Assembly: GCA_035531955.1 (NCBI GenBank)
Contig: DATKRZ010000067.1
Coordinates: forward strand, 1 to 64,000
Length of the DNA: 64,000 nucleotides
Origin: Bog-756 sp035531955
GTDB taxonomy: Bacteria > Actinomycetota > Acidimicrobiia > Acidimicrobiales > RAAP-2
Direction of reading: 5' to 3'
Shown here one piece after another: positions 35,972 through 44,622 of the stretch. Each line of letters starts with the position of its first letter. Positions within the stretch are counted from its first letter, which is position 1. Below the pieces are notes generated by a model, which was not told the DNA's origin, searched no databases, and saw only the letters and a program-made list of their open reading frames with translations. Position numbers and translations under genes: made by a program.

Positions 35972-36183
35972 CTCGCCCTCCTCCGTTGTCGCCTACGTTG
36001 GCAAGGTAACACCGGAACCAGTGGGACGCCCGGGGCAGCCGGTCCGGCGGGATTGTGCAACGTTGTGGCCCACCAGTCCGGGTACGCCCGACGCAACGGG
36101 GCCGACGTCGGGGAACCTCAACAAGAAGGTGGTGCCTCCCATCGCCGTTAGCATCTGATGTCCGTGTCGATTCTGGAGACCGC

Positions 36184-36987
36184 ATGACAGACATATCGGG
36201 CCCGGGGATCTCTCTTCCGAGCCGACTCGGCGTGGCGGCACGTCTTGAGGACGACCACCTGATCCTCGAACTCAGGCCACAGGAGGAGACGCTGCTCCAT
36301 GGCATCGTCCGAGCCAGTGTCCTCTCGTTCGTCATCGATGTGGTGGCGGGGATCCCCTTGGACCAAGACGCCGACATGTGGGCGCTCACCTCGGACATGA
36401 CAATCCGGATGCGCCCCATACCGGCACCTGAACGCATCGATGCGACCAGTGTGATCCTCCGCCAGAGCCGGCGATCGGCGACCAGCCTGGTCGAGCTCAG
36501 GACGGACGAGGGAGCACCGATCGCCAACGGTGCCATCGGCTTCACAAAGGTTCCTCGTAAGGCGGCCGATCCGCCAAAGCCGAATGTGCCGCTCGGACAA
36601 GTCCCCGTCATCTTCCGCGATCCCACCACGCTCGCCCGACCGCTGCGCGAGGAGGCCGGCATCGAAGTGATCGATGCGGCGGCGGGCATCGTGCAGGTCG
36701 ATGTCACTCCGGATCTCCGGAATCCCGCCGGGACGCTGCAGGGCGCGATGGTTGCGCTGCTGGCTGAAGCAGCGGCGGAGGATCTCATGGCGACGCGCTT
36801 CGAGTCGCCCTTCGTGGTGACCGCGCTCGACCTCCGATATCTCCGGAAGACGCAGATCGGCCCGGTGCGCACCCGGAGCAGTCTCTTGGGTACCGGACCC
36901 GACGCACCGGTCCAGATCGAGCTGATCGACACGTCCATCGATGAGATCACGACGTTGGTCTATGCCTCCGCGGCCACCGTCTCCTGA
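36184..36987 (+). CDS. double-hotdog acyl-CoA thioesterase-like protein
   Basis: A 267-residue protein that appears to contain two hotdog modules (about 20-125 and 155-265). The second includes NPAGTLQGAMVALLAEAAAED, the classical hotdog helix with the PaaI-type GG/Q substrate-loop pattern, and a strand VTALDLRYLRKTQIG. The first half contains EETLLHGIVRASVLSFVIDVV, resembling a degenerate copy. Likely hydrolyses an acyl-CoA; chain length unknown. ATG at 36184. The divergent neighbour is the secreted glycosidase-like protein. Confidence 0.75.
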   Translation: MTDISGPGISLPSRLGVAARLEDDHLILELRPQEETLLHGIVRASVLSFVIDVVAGIPLDQDADMWALTSDMTIRMRPIPAPERIDATSVILRQSRRSATSLVELRTDEGAPIANGAIGFTKVPRKAADPPKPNVPLGQVPVIFRDPTTLARPLREEAGIEVIDAAAGIVQVDVTPDLRNPAGTLQGAMVALLAEAAAEDLMATRFESPFVVTALDLRYLRKTQIGPVRTRSSLLGTGPDAPVQIELIDTSIDEITTLVYASAATVS

Positions 36988-37142
36988 CTGTCGCTTTTTG
37001 GGACGGCAGAGTTCATCCTGAGTGGCTTCCGACGCGAGGAGAATCTCAGCTGCGAAGCGGGGTCAAGGAACGCCGGCGCTAGGACCGTGACATCTTCCCT
37101 GCATTTAGGGTCCGATTCGAGCGAGGATCGGCAAGGTACCCC

Positions 37143-37625
37143 CTACCTCACCGAGGCATGGTGGTTGCTGCCGATGATGGCGGTTGCCGAGACCTCACGA
37201 CTGTGGAACTGCCGAGCCGAATAGCTGAGACAAGCCCCGATGAGAACGATCCCCACAAAGAACATGTAGGGGGCAATGCCTAGGAAACCAATGATGCCGA
37301 CAACTAAGGCAGAAATCGATACGCCCCAAGCCGCACTTCCGGCATTCGGCTGTTGATCGCGACTTCGTTGATGGAGCAGGAAGGCGACGAGGCAGGCGAG
37401 GACCAAGCCCATGCTGGCCAGGAGTAACTCTGACACCCCGTATGCCTGGAAGTAAGTCCTGGGAAGGGCTATCACCTCCTCATGACCACCCGATGCGGTC
37501 TGGACGAGCCTGTGCGATCCCGGCGTGACGGGAATGTCCACGACGAATATCCACACGGTAAGGGCCGCGCTCCATAAGAACGCGAGGGACAGGAACAGGA
37601 CTGTCACGCCGTTCAGACGCTTCAT
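37143..37625 (-). CDS. four-helix membrane protein of unknown function, lower-GC gene
   Basis: A 160-residue membrane protein. Hydrophobic segments are VLFLSLAFLWSAALTVWIFV, GVSELLLASMGLVLACLVAFLL, WGVSISALVVGIIGFLGIA and YMFFVGIVLIGACLSY. No domain family recognised. Codon use is clearly richer in A/T at third positions than the surrounding genes (for example AAA, ATA and ACT codons), suggesting horizontal acquisition. GGGAGG precedes the ATG at 37625. Immediately upstream lies the structured non-coding region, which may be its leader. Confidence 0.7.
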   Translation of the reverse strand: MKRLNGVTVLFLSLAFLWSAALTVWIFVVDIPVTPGSHRLVQTASGGHEEVIALPRTYFQAYGVSELLLASMGLVLACLVAFLLHQRSRDQQPNAGSAAWGVSISALVVGIIGFLGIAPYMFFVGIVLIGACLSYSARQFHSREVSATAIIGSNHHASVR

Positions 37626-37639
37626 GAGCTGCCTCCCAT

Positions 37640-38040
37640 CTGGCTATTTCGCACGCGACCGCCTCCCTAGCTTCGTCCCCATCGGGTGCTGTTGGGGGGC
37701 GTAGTTGGCGCCGCTTTCCTGATTGAACCATGCATCCGGCCCTCGAACGCGAAAGCGCCCGTCCCACGGACTGACGGGGATCGGGCGCTTTGCTTCATTT
37801 GTACTCCGAGGGCGAACCGCCTCGGGACCTGGCATCCAGAAGGGCTTCCTTGTCCTTATCGTTGCATCGCTCCCACTTCGAGCCGCTTGCCTTTGATCTA
37901 CCTGGGCCTTACCGGTCCCGGGCCATCCACTCTCAGGATGAGCCACCTCGCACACTTCGCAAAAGGCGCCTCCTTTCGGAACCCTCGCGGATCCCTCATG
38001 GGCATTATGAACCCGGGAGGCCGGATTGAAAAGGGCCGAA
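37640..38040 (-). ncRNA. candidate structured RNA or leader (strand inferred)
   Basis: About 400 bases upstream of the four-helix membrane gene with no credible coding gene in either strand. Complementary arms are AAAGCGCCCG / CGGGCGCTTT (37752-37791, with an inner CCC/GGG extension); CCGAGG / CCTCGG (37806-37825); a long-range CGGGACC / GGTCCCG between 37823-37829 and 37914-37920; and GCTC / GAGC with a seven-base loop near 37870-37885. One minus-strand frame is open across the region but uses AGG, ATA, GTA, AAA and GGA codons unlike this genome's genes. I cannot assign a known RNA family. The minus strand is preferred because the element sits directly 5' of a minus-strand gene. Confidence 0.45.
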
Positions 38041-38118
38041 GGTCCCTCGCCTGATCGAGGTCTTGGCCGACTCAGCTCGAGCGGCTGAGACCACGAAGGT
38101 TCGGCTCCCCGTCGAGGA

Positions 38119-39171
38119 TCAAGGGTCGGGCGGAGCCTGGTGGCGGTCCCGGGGCCGGTTGGCAAACGCAGCAAGCGCCTCGAGCTGCTCGGCCGTGCCG
38201 ATGCCGATGAGGACGTCCGCCTCTTCGATCGTGTCCTCCGGTGAGGGATTGGTGACAAAGCGGCCATCTGGCCGCCGGATGGCCAGAACCAGTGCGCCGG
38301 TCTGGTCGCGCAGATGCGCCGAACGCAGCGTCTTGCCGGCCAATGCAGATGCGGCCCCCAGGGTCACTTCCTGCAGTCGAAACTCCAGCGTCCCGTCATG
38401 CATGACCACATCGACGAAGTCGACCACATGCGGCTGAGTCACGAACGACGCCATGCGATCACCCCCCAGCAGTTGGGGATTCACCACCCTGTCGGCACCT
38501 GCGCGCGCAAGCTTCGACTCGGACGAGTTGTTCCGGGCTCGGGCGATGATCTTGATGTCCGGTCGCATCGACTTGGCGGCCACGGTGGCATAGAGGTTGT
38601 CGGCATCAGTGTTGAGTGCAGCGACCAACGCTGCCGCCCTGTCGAGGCCGGCCTTGAGCAGGGTCTCGTCGTCGGCGACGTCGCCGCACACGTGGGCATA
38701 CGAGATCCCGCTCAGGCGCTCCGGGTCGCGATCGATGACGACGAGATCTGTGTTCCCATTGGCCAGGAAACGGGCCACTTCACGTCCGACCCGCCCCCAT
38801 CCACAAACGATCACGTGACCATGCATCCGGTCGATCTCTCGCTCCATCTTGCGCCTCCTGATCAGATCTCGCATGTGGCCGTCAATGAGCACTTCGAGGA
38901 CCGCTGAAAACGTGTAGAGCGCGGTGCCCACACCGACGAGGATGAGGACGATGGTGAATACCTTGCTTCCCCCGTCAAGCGGGTGCGGCGAGTTGAAGCC
39001 CACCGTGGTGATGGTGATGACGGTCTGGAAGACGGCGTCGAGCAGCCCGAATCCAAACAGGAGATAACCAAGGGTCCCGACAATGAGCACCAGCGCCAGG
39101 GCCCCGAGCCCGACCCTTACCCCCCGGAACGGGTTACGCGCCCGATCCACGAGCCCTCGCCGACCTGGCAA
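38119..39171 (-). CDS. potassium channel with TrkA-type RCK regulatory domain
   Basis: A 350-residue protein. Two membrane helices (LGALALVLIVGTLGYLLFG and FTIVLILVGVGTALYTFSAV) flank a pore loop with the selectivity-filter-like TITTVGFN. Residues ~115-235 form an RCK/TrkA-N domain with the nucleotide motif VIVCGWGRVGREVA, and residues ~260-340 a TrkA-C domain. It should conduct K+ under control of NAD, ATP or c-di-AMP (family knowledge; ligand unknown). The first codon is TTG in the longest frame; a GTG at 39150 is also plausible. Confidence 0.85.
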   Translation of the reverse strand: MPGRRGLVDRARNPFRGVRVGLGALALVLIVGTLGYLLFGFGLLDAVFQTVITITTVGFNSPHPLDGGSKVFTIVLILVGVGTALYTFSAVLEVLIDGHMRDLIRRRKMEREIDRMHGHVIVCGWGRVGREVARFLANGNTDLVVIDRDPERLSGISYAHVCGDVADDETLLKAGLDRAAALVAALNTDADNLYATVAAKSMRPDIKIIARARNNSSESKLARAGADRVVNPQLLGGDRMASFVTQPHVVDFVDVVMHDGTLEFRLQEVTLGAASALAGKTLRSAHLRDQTGALVLAIRRPDGRFVTNPSPEDTIEEADVLIGIGTAEQLEALAAFANRPRDRHQAPPDP

Positions 39172-39459
39172 TGTGCATCAGTGCGGACTCCGCCCCGAGG
39201 TCATGGCAGTTCGTCGTCCGACCTCATGCCGCCAATGCCAGCGCCGCCGGCCCGAAAAGCGGGGCCGGTCACCGCCGTGCCCGTCCGGGGACACCAAGAG
39301 TCGGGGATTTCGGTTTAGGTGTCATTGGGTTCGACCGCCGGCAAGCCTACTGACTGGCGGGGAGAGGCGGCCGAACCAACGGATGAGTCGGTGATCCCTC
39401 GGCCACGAGCGGTCCGGCAGCCCAATTGCGCTCCTACCGGATTGGGCGCTGGGCGATGC

Positions 39460-40485
39460 TCACCGGGTCGACACCGTCCGATTGCTGCGGATCCCCTCGA
39501 CAGGCCGAAGGACCCCTTCGAGTACCAGGGCCATACCGGCCATTCCCGCGGCGCTGGGGTGTAGCGGGTAGCCGGCCGGCGAGGGCACAATCGACTCGAC
39601 CCAGCGGGTGTCTTCGGAGGTACACGCGTTGTGCGAAGCGCTCGGCGATGCCATGTCGACGTAGACATCGCCGGCAGCCGTCGCATCCTCGGCCAGGGTC
39701 GCGTTCAGATCCTCCTCGACGCCACGCAGGTACCCAAGATCGTGGGCCGAGAAGGGGAGGCGGGGCCAGCATCCCGACCCGATCGGCGGAACGATGTCGG
39801 GGTAACCGACGACGAATACCCTCGCGTGCGGGGACCGGGCTCTGATCTCTTTGAGCACGGCGCTTACCTTGGAGCCCACTTCGTGGACGTTGACCGCCAG
39901 TCGATCCGTACCGCCGGCGGTGTAGTGCGACCTGCAGCTCCAACCCATTCGGGTCGGACCCCACGGGGTGGCCGCCACGCAGTTGGCGGCAATGGTCGAG
40001 AAGCCCAGATCGTTTCCGCCGATGCCCATCGAGACGAGCGAGGTGGAAGAACTGATGGCTGACAGCTGGGCGGGTATTCCCGGGCCCTGGGATCTTGTCA
40101 GGTCCTCAGAGGTGGCACCCCCGCAACTTGCGTCGGTCAGTACCAAGCCCAGGGCCCGCGCGGCGAGCGACGGATAGTTGTCGGATGAGCGCAAGCACGC
40201 CTTCGGTGCGCTCGGGTTGGTATTGGGTCCCAGCTGCGCCGGGACGGCGGGGCCGGACGTAAAGGAGTCTCCCAGCGCCACGTAGGACTTCGACACGAGG
40301 GATTTCGGGACCCTTCCGGCCGCCGACGCGGCCTCGGCACCGCCACCCACCGCGAACACGACCGTACCCCCAGCAATCAGAGCGACAGCGACTGTCAATG
40401 ACCTCTGGAGGCGATGGCGTCGTCGTCCCAGGGACGATCCGGCCCCTGCCGATACGGCAGCGCCCCACAGGCCGAGAATCGTCAT
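39460..40485 (-). CDS. secreted SGNH/GDSL lipase-like hydrolase
   Basis: A 341-residue protein with a signal-type N-terminus (LTVAVALIAGGTVVFAVGGGAEA). Block I is ALGDSFTSG with the catalytic Ser; block II has SCGGATSEDL; block III is GIGGNDLGF; the C-terminal block has GYPLHPSAAGMAGMA with the catalytic His. Six Cys in the mature part suggest disulfides, as in streptomycete SGNH lipases. It likely hydrolyses lipid esters outside the cell. The ATG at 40485 is chosen because upstream in-frame residues lack a signal. Confidence 0.87.
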   Translation of the reverse strand: MTILGLWGAAVSAGAGSSLGRRRHRLQRSLTVAVALIAGGTVVFAVGGGAEAASAAGRVPKSLVSKSYVALGDSFTSGPAVPAQLGPNTNPSAPKACLRSSDNYPSLAARALGLVLTDASCGGATSEDLTRSQGPGIPAQLSAISSSTSLVSMGIGGNDLGFSTIAANCVAATPWGPTRMGWSCRSHYTAGGTDRLAVNVHEVGSKVSAVLKEIRARSPHARVFVVGYPDIVPPIGSGCWPRLPFSAHDLGYLRGVEEDLNATLAEDATAAGDVYVDMASPSASHNACTSEDTRWVESIVPSPAGYPLHPSAAGMAGMALVLEGVLRPVEGIRSNRTVSTR

Positions 40486-40973
40486 GACCCGATGATGGTA
40501 GGTGGGCAGGCGCTGGAGGGGACGTCGCCCCGTTGACCATCCGAATGGCCGAATCGAAGACGGAAGGGGTGCAGCCGTAGCCGAGTCGCTGGTCATCGTC
40601 GAACCGGCCCCGGCCACCGCCCCACGGCCGGGTGGCAATCGACCGGCGATGCCCCGTCCTTCCGTCCCGCGTGCTCGGCGCCTCGTTCCTTTCGCCTGAG
40701 CACGTTCAGGATCCGCCGCCTCTGGCCCACATCATTGCTCGTCACATCCACCATTGCAACTCCTAGTTGCATATCGGTGGCCGATCCCAGAGGACTGCCC
40801 GGCGCAGGCTCACCGGCCCCGGTCAACCGGGCGGACACCGATGGCCACTCCGCAACCATGGGTCTTGAAACCGATCACACGAACCTTCGACTCTGGCGAC
40901 CGAAAGGCACATGATCGGGCAATGGAGGCATACGCCATCGCCAGCTGGTCGGGCGGCAACGATACGATGGCTC
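40486..40973. other. divergent intergenic region
   Basis: About 490 bases between SGNH hydrolase and TetR regulator. Open frames across it have no domain and unnatural composition. The only distinct element is the palindrome at 40755-40771. Confidence 0.6.
40755..40771. promoter_or_regulatory. 17-bp palindrome, candidate operator
   Basis: TGCAACT-CCT-AGTTGCA is a perfect 7-bp inverted repeat with a three-base centre, lying between divergent SGNH hydrolase and TetR genes. This size and symmetry fit a TetR-family operator. Which of the two genes it controls is unknown. Confidence 0.45.
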
Positions 40974-41735
40974 GTGGCAGAAAGACGAAAGGCCAAGCAG
41001 ACCCGAGAAGAGTTGCGCGCCACTCTGTTGGAAGCCGGACGGGAGATCCTGTTCGAGGAAGGACTCGAAACCGGGTCCGCAAATCTCACATTCAAGAGAG
41101 TGTTCGAACGCGTCGAGGACAAGACGGGTCTGCGGGTTACCAACGCCTCGGTCATCAGGCGTGTTTGGGACAACCAAGCGGACTACCAGGCAGATGTACT
41201 CGTCACCATTGCTCACGACGAGGGACGACCCGAAGCCGACTCGGCGGTCCAGGCGGTCGCCGCCGCCCTCGATGCTGTCGAACTCTCGACTCCAGAATCA
41301 CGCGCCCGTGCCCTTCAAGAGGTCTGCCGGATCGGAGGTGCGGCAAGCAGCAACGCCATCGCCAATTCGGCGAGTCTGTCACTGTGGATCAGCGTAGTGG
41401 CCATCGCAACCTCGACGGCGCTCCCCGACGAGCGCCGACGGATCCAGACAGCTCTCCAGGAAGGCTACGACGCCGTCTCCAAATTCTGGGAGGAGACCTA
41501 CGCGGCACTGGCTGATCTCCTCAGGGTTCGGATTCGACCGCCATGGACGATGCAACACTTCGTGATGGCCGTCACGGCACTCAGCGAAGGGTGTTCGCTA
41601 CGTGACCGCGTCAATGGGAACATCGAGCGAATCACCCGCCCCACCGGGCCAAACGGTGAGGATCAGGAGTGGACACTCTTCGCCTCCGGCCTCGAAGCAC
41701 TCGTCCGCCAGTTCTTCGAGCCGACTCCGACTTGA
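40974..41735 (+). CDS. TetR/AcrR-family-like transcriptional regulator
   Basis: A 253-residue protein. The N-terminal region TREELRATLLEAGREILFEEGLE begins the usual TetR DNA-binding domain, but the helix-turn-helix is atypical: the recognition segment LRVTNASVIRRVWDNQADYQ comes after an insertion (LTFKRVFERVEDKTG). The C-terminal part is all-helical and ligand-binding-like. The GTG at 40974 is preferred over an upstream ATG. A palindrome in the upstream intergenic region may be its operator. Confidence 0.7.
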   Translation: MAERRKAKQTREELRATLLEAGREILFEEGLETGSANLTFKRVFERVEDKTGLRVTNASVIRRVWDNQADYQADVLVTIAHDEGRPEADSAVQAVAAALDAVELSTPESRARALQEVCRIGGAASSNAIANSASLSLWISVVAIATSTALPDERRRIQTALQEGYDAVSKFWEETYAALADLLRVRIRPPWTMQHFVMAVTALSEGCSLRDRVNGNIERITRPTGPNGEDQEWTLFASGLEALVRQFFEPTPT

Positions 41736-41776
41736 GCTCGCGCTCTCTTATTGGCGCGATTCCGGGCCCGACGGCC

Positions 41777-43078
41777 TCAAGCCATCTCGGGCAACTGGTC
41801 GACGTGCTGCACATGGCCGTCCTGGCGGGTGAAGAGCACGTCGTTGTACCCCTCCCCGGGACCGACCATGTCGAATGTGATTGGCGGCACGAAGGAGAGG
41901 TAGAGCGCCTTCCTCCCGCTGGCATTGAGATCCGTCGGAGCGGGGGCCGCGTGGAGCGTGTGCCCAAAATGCACGGTCACGTCCCCCGGCTCGGTCGAGA
42001 TCGGTGTGATCGGGAGACCAGCCAACTCGGTTGCACCGGGAAGCCGGGACGTCCCCCTGTGGGAGCCGGGAATCACCTGCAGCTGGCCGCTCTCCGCTGT
42101 GGCAGCATCGAGCTGGATGCCGACATTGAGCATCGGGCACTTCACGGGGTGCCCACCCATGCCGCAGTCGCGGTGCCATGGCAGGTCGACGAGTCCCCCG
42201 GTTGCACCGGGAACCTTGATGACGACTCCGCTGCCGTCCAGCCGGTCCGGCGCGTCGCGAAGATCGGGGCCGCCGAGCGCCGCAATGCGAAGGAATCGGT
42301 CATCGGCGCCCAAGCCGGCAACGAGCGGCGATCTTTCACTTATGTAGTTGACCCTGTTGCAGACCTCCCTGTTCCCGACGGTGCTCCACCAGGAACGTCG
42401 ATCATCGGGTCGTGCGTCAGCGACTGCCTGCGAAACCTCGGCCCGAAGCGCTTCGAGCTCGACGAAGTCAAGAACTCCACGGAGATGGACGAATCCCGCT
42501 CGAGAAAGGAAGTCGGCGATCTCAGCCTGAGGCTCGTCGAGCGCAAATGACCGGGTGAGACGGAGGGGCTCGCCGGCCGCATCGAGTACCGGAGGTGGAT
42601 CGTCGATGTCGTAGGTTGTACGGGCTTCGAATGCGACACGCAATGGGGGTTCCCAGCGCGCCAGCTGTCCGAAGCTCCCCCGCTCGATCTCCAGCATTTC
42701 TCCATAGAGAAGGGCGAAGCACGAGCGCAGATCCCATACGAAATTGCACCATGGACCCGGAGCCAGGTCGACGACCGTGTGGGCACGTTCGGTGCCGGGT
42801 TCGACCTCGAAGGTTCCTCCGGACGGAAGGTAGGTATAAGCGTTGCCGGTATCGAGTCGGAAGGCGATCGGTCGGACCACCTTGGCGTCGGCGCCGGAGA
42901 ACACGCGACCCCGGGACTTCAGAAGCCTCGGCAGGTGCTGGCGATGGAACCATTCGAAGTCGATCGGGCCGAATCGATCGCCATCCACAGGAAACCAAGG
43001 TACTTCAGTTGGCAATCCGACGGCGGCGCCTACCTGATACCCGAGGAGGTCGGCCGAGCTCGAGACGACGAAGATCAT
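41777..43078 (-). CDS. phytanoyl-CoA dioxygenase (PhyH) family protein with N-terminal extension
   Basis: A 433-residue protein. The C-terminal ~240 residues form the PhyH 2-oxoglutarate/Fe(II) dioxygenase fold: the facial-triad motif is WHRDCGMGG and the distal His is in VHFGHTLHAAP. The first ~190 residues (LLGYQVGAAVGLPTEVPW, GRVFSGADAKVVRPIAFRL) are not typical PhyH and I do not recognise them. Substrate unknown; hydroxylation of a lipid or secondary metabolite is a guess. ATG at 43078. Confidence 0.78.
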   Translation of the reverse strand: MIFVVSSSADLLGYQVGAAVGLPTEVPWFPVDGDRFGPIDFEWFHRQHLPRLLKSRGRVFSGADAKVVRPIAFRLDTGNAYTYLPSGGTFEVEPGTERAHTVVDLAPGPWCNFVWDLRSCFALLYGEMLEIERGSFGQLARWEPPLRVAFEARTTYDIDDPPPVLDAAGEPLRLTRSFALDEPQAEIADFLSRAGFVHLRGVLDFVELEALRAEVSQAVADARPDDRRSWWSTVGNREVCNRVNYISERSPLVAGLGADDRFLRIAALGGPDLRDAPDRLDGSGVVIKVPGATGGLVDLPWHRDCGMGGHPVKCPMLNVGIQLDAATAESGQLQVIPGSHRGTSRLPGATELAGLPITPISTEPGDVTVHFGHTLHAAPAPTDLNASGRKALYLSFVPPITFDMVGPGEGYNDVLFTRQDGHVQHVDQLPEMA

Positions 43079-43324
43079 CTCAGCACTCCGGATTGAGCCG
43101 GGCTTCCTCACCCACCGCCATCGGTCGCCGGCATTCCTCAAATCGACAATCCCCCGAGGTGGGGCATGGCCAGCCCGATGACAGCCTGTCGAAGGGAGAG
43201 GATGAGCGACCATCCCCACCGATGGGGGCCGGCATGGGATCGAGCCGGAAAAGCCGAGGCCATTCGATGGGCCCCGTCTTCAGCGTCGGCACCGACGTCG
43301 CCGGCTCGACGCAGGCGAGATCAG

Positions 43325-43474
43325 TTATCGGCCGGCATTGTCGACGTAGGCGTCATAGCAACCCCGGCAGAGGCGAACGACCGGTCCGTCCTCGACCGGC
43401 CCGCCACAATCCGGGCACACCGGCTCGACCTCCGCCCAGGCCCCATCGACCGGCTCGGGTGGCTGCACTGTCAT
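43325..43474 (-). CDS. small zinc-ribbon protein
   Basis: A 49-residue protein with paired CPDCGG and CRGCYD motifs, a four-Cys ribbon likely binding zinc, and an acidic N-terminus. Similar mini-ribbons are common in Actinobacteria with unknown role. No clear ribosome-binding site precedes the ATG, so expression is uncertain. Confidence 0.5.
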   Translation of the reverse strand: MTVQPPEPVDGAWAEVEPVCPDCGGPVEDGPVVRLCRGCYDAYVDNAGR

Positions 43475-43602
43475 GAGTACGCATCGGCCAGCCTGTCGAT
43501 TGCCTTGAGCCCGGCTGCTCCCGATCGCCGATACAGGAGAAGGGACTTCTCCAGCCCGGAGCTCCTGCCAGATCCGGCTCCGGCAGATCGGCGGGGTCGG
43601 GG

Positions 43603-43829
43603 TCACTCCGAGCGCGGCCCGGATCCGGCCGCTCGTCTGCGTCGGAGGTCCTGGAGGTCGAGCACACTGGTCACGATGATCCCCGCGATGAGCACTGCCT
43701 GGAGGAGAGCCACGGGCCACGGCCGATGACCCGACAAGTCGAAGCCAGCAGGACGAGCACTGCCAGCGCGAAGGCCAGCCGCATTCGGAACCACTTTGGG
43801 GCGGAGGTTCCTTCCATTCTCGGTGCCAT
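43603..43829 (-). pseudogene. small two-helix membrane protein, frameshifted
   Basis: The first frame reads MAPRMEGTSAPKWFRMRLAF and a hydrophobic helix AFALAVLVLLA, then degrades. The next frame picks up naturally with GFDLSGHRPWPVALLQAVLI and IAGIIVTSVLDLQDLRRRR to a stop at 43603. Joined they would make a ~75-residue protein with two membrane helices. One base appears inserted or lost near 43745. Either a sequencing error or a broken gene. Confidence 0.35.
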
Positions 43830-43926
43830 TCGACCTCCTCCGCCCGACCGTCCTCCGGTCAAGACTCAGGATACCGGCGGGCCCGTCTGAATCGGCTGTC
43901 AGCGGGTGCCTGCCGTTCGTGGTTCC

Positions 43927-44271
43927 TCAGGGCATCTGGCGGAGCATGGAGACCAGATCCTCCCGACCGAGCCCATGTTGACGGGCCGAGGCGAGCAGTG
44001 CCTTGGCCTGGGCGAGCAACACTCCCCGCTCGGGTTCGCCCACCACGGTGATGCCCCGGCCCCGCCTGAACTCCAGGATCCCCTCGTTTCGGAGGAGCCG
44101 GAGGGCACGGAGCACGGTGTTCGGGTGGACCCCGGACACGGCCGCCATGTCCTTGGCGGGCGGGAGCCGCTGACCTGGTCGCACGAGTCCGTGGGCAATG
44201 TCCCGGCGGATTTCGGCGGCTACCTGGTCGTGGAGCGGTGTCGATCCCCGGAGCAACTTGACATCCCTCAT
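43927..44271 (-). CDS. GntR-family (YtrA-type) transcriptional regulator
   Basis: A 114-residue regulator with an N-terminal winged helix (STPLHDQVAAEIRRDIAHGL, then LPPAKDMAAVSGVHPNTVLR) and a short C-terminal helical tail that dimerises. It lacks a large ligand domain, which is the YtrA-type layout usually regulating nearby transporters. A 30-bp near-palindrome covers its start codon and suggests autoregulation. No transporter is adjacent here. Confidence 0.85.
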   Translation of the reverse strand: MRDVKLLRGSTPLHDQVAAEIRRDIAHGLVRPGQRLPPAKDMAAVSGVHPNTVLRALRLLRNEGILEFRRGRGITVVGEPERGVLLAQAKALLASARQHGLGREDLVSMLRQMP

Positions 44272-44298
44272 GATGATATGCAGAGTATCACCATCATG
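44269..44298. promoter_or_regulatory. near-palindrome over GntR start, candidate operator
   Basis: Outer arms CATGATG (44269-44275) and CATCATG (44292-44298), plus inner GATA (44275-44278) and TATC (44286-44289), form an imperfect 30-bp palindrome that includes the regulator's start codon. It fits a GntR autoregulatory site. Confidence 0.45.
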
Positions 44299-44622
44299 GG
44301 TCCTCTCACCTGGCGAGGAGGCGGACGCGCGGGTTGCCTGCTGACGATCGGATCGGCAGCTGGAGACGTCCATCCCGCATCGGGCGGCGGTCATCCCGGC
44401 AGAGAACCGACGGCTCCTCTGGATGCACGGGACAACCCTGTCCGCCCCGGAGACGGTGCCTCGGTGATGGCGGAAAGGAGTGGCTGCGCCCGCACGGCGA
44501 CGGGATGACACGATGGTCAGATTCCTACCTATGCCCGAAAACTGAGGGGCTCCGGCCTGGTCGACGCCGAGGGTGAGCTCGACGTCAGCCCTCCGGGACT
44601 GCGCTTCGTCTGGCCCTTCCTC
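44299..44622. other. intergenic region
   Basis: About 320 bases between the GntR gene and the membrane protein. Open frames look random. A tiny open frame beginning MVRFLPMPEN at 44513 has no upstream signal. The reading frame of the downstream protein extends openly upstream of its GTG without an obvious start. Confidence 0.5.

Noticed and set aside
37644..38267. 207-codon minus-strand ORF as a protein gene
   Set aside because: Codon use (AGG, ATA, GTA, GGA) and lack of a domain differ from real genes here; the region is better explained as structured non-coding sequence, though conservation of the frame has not been tested.
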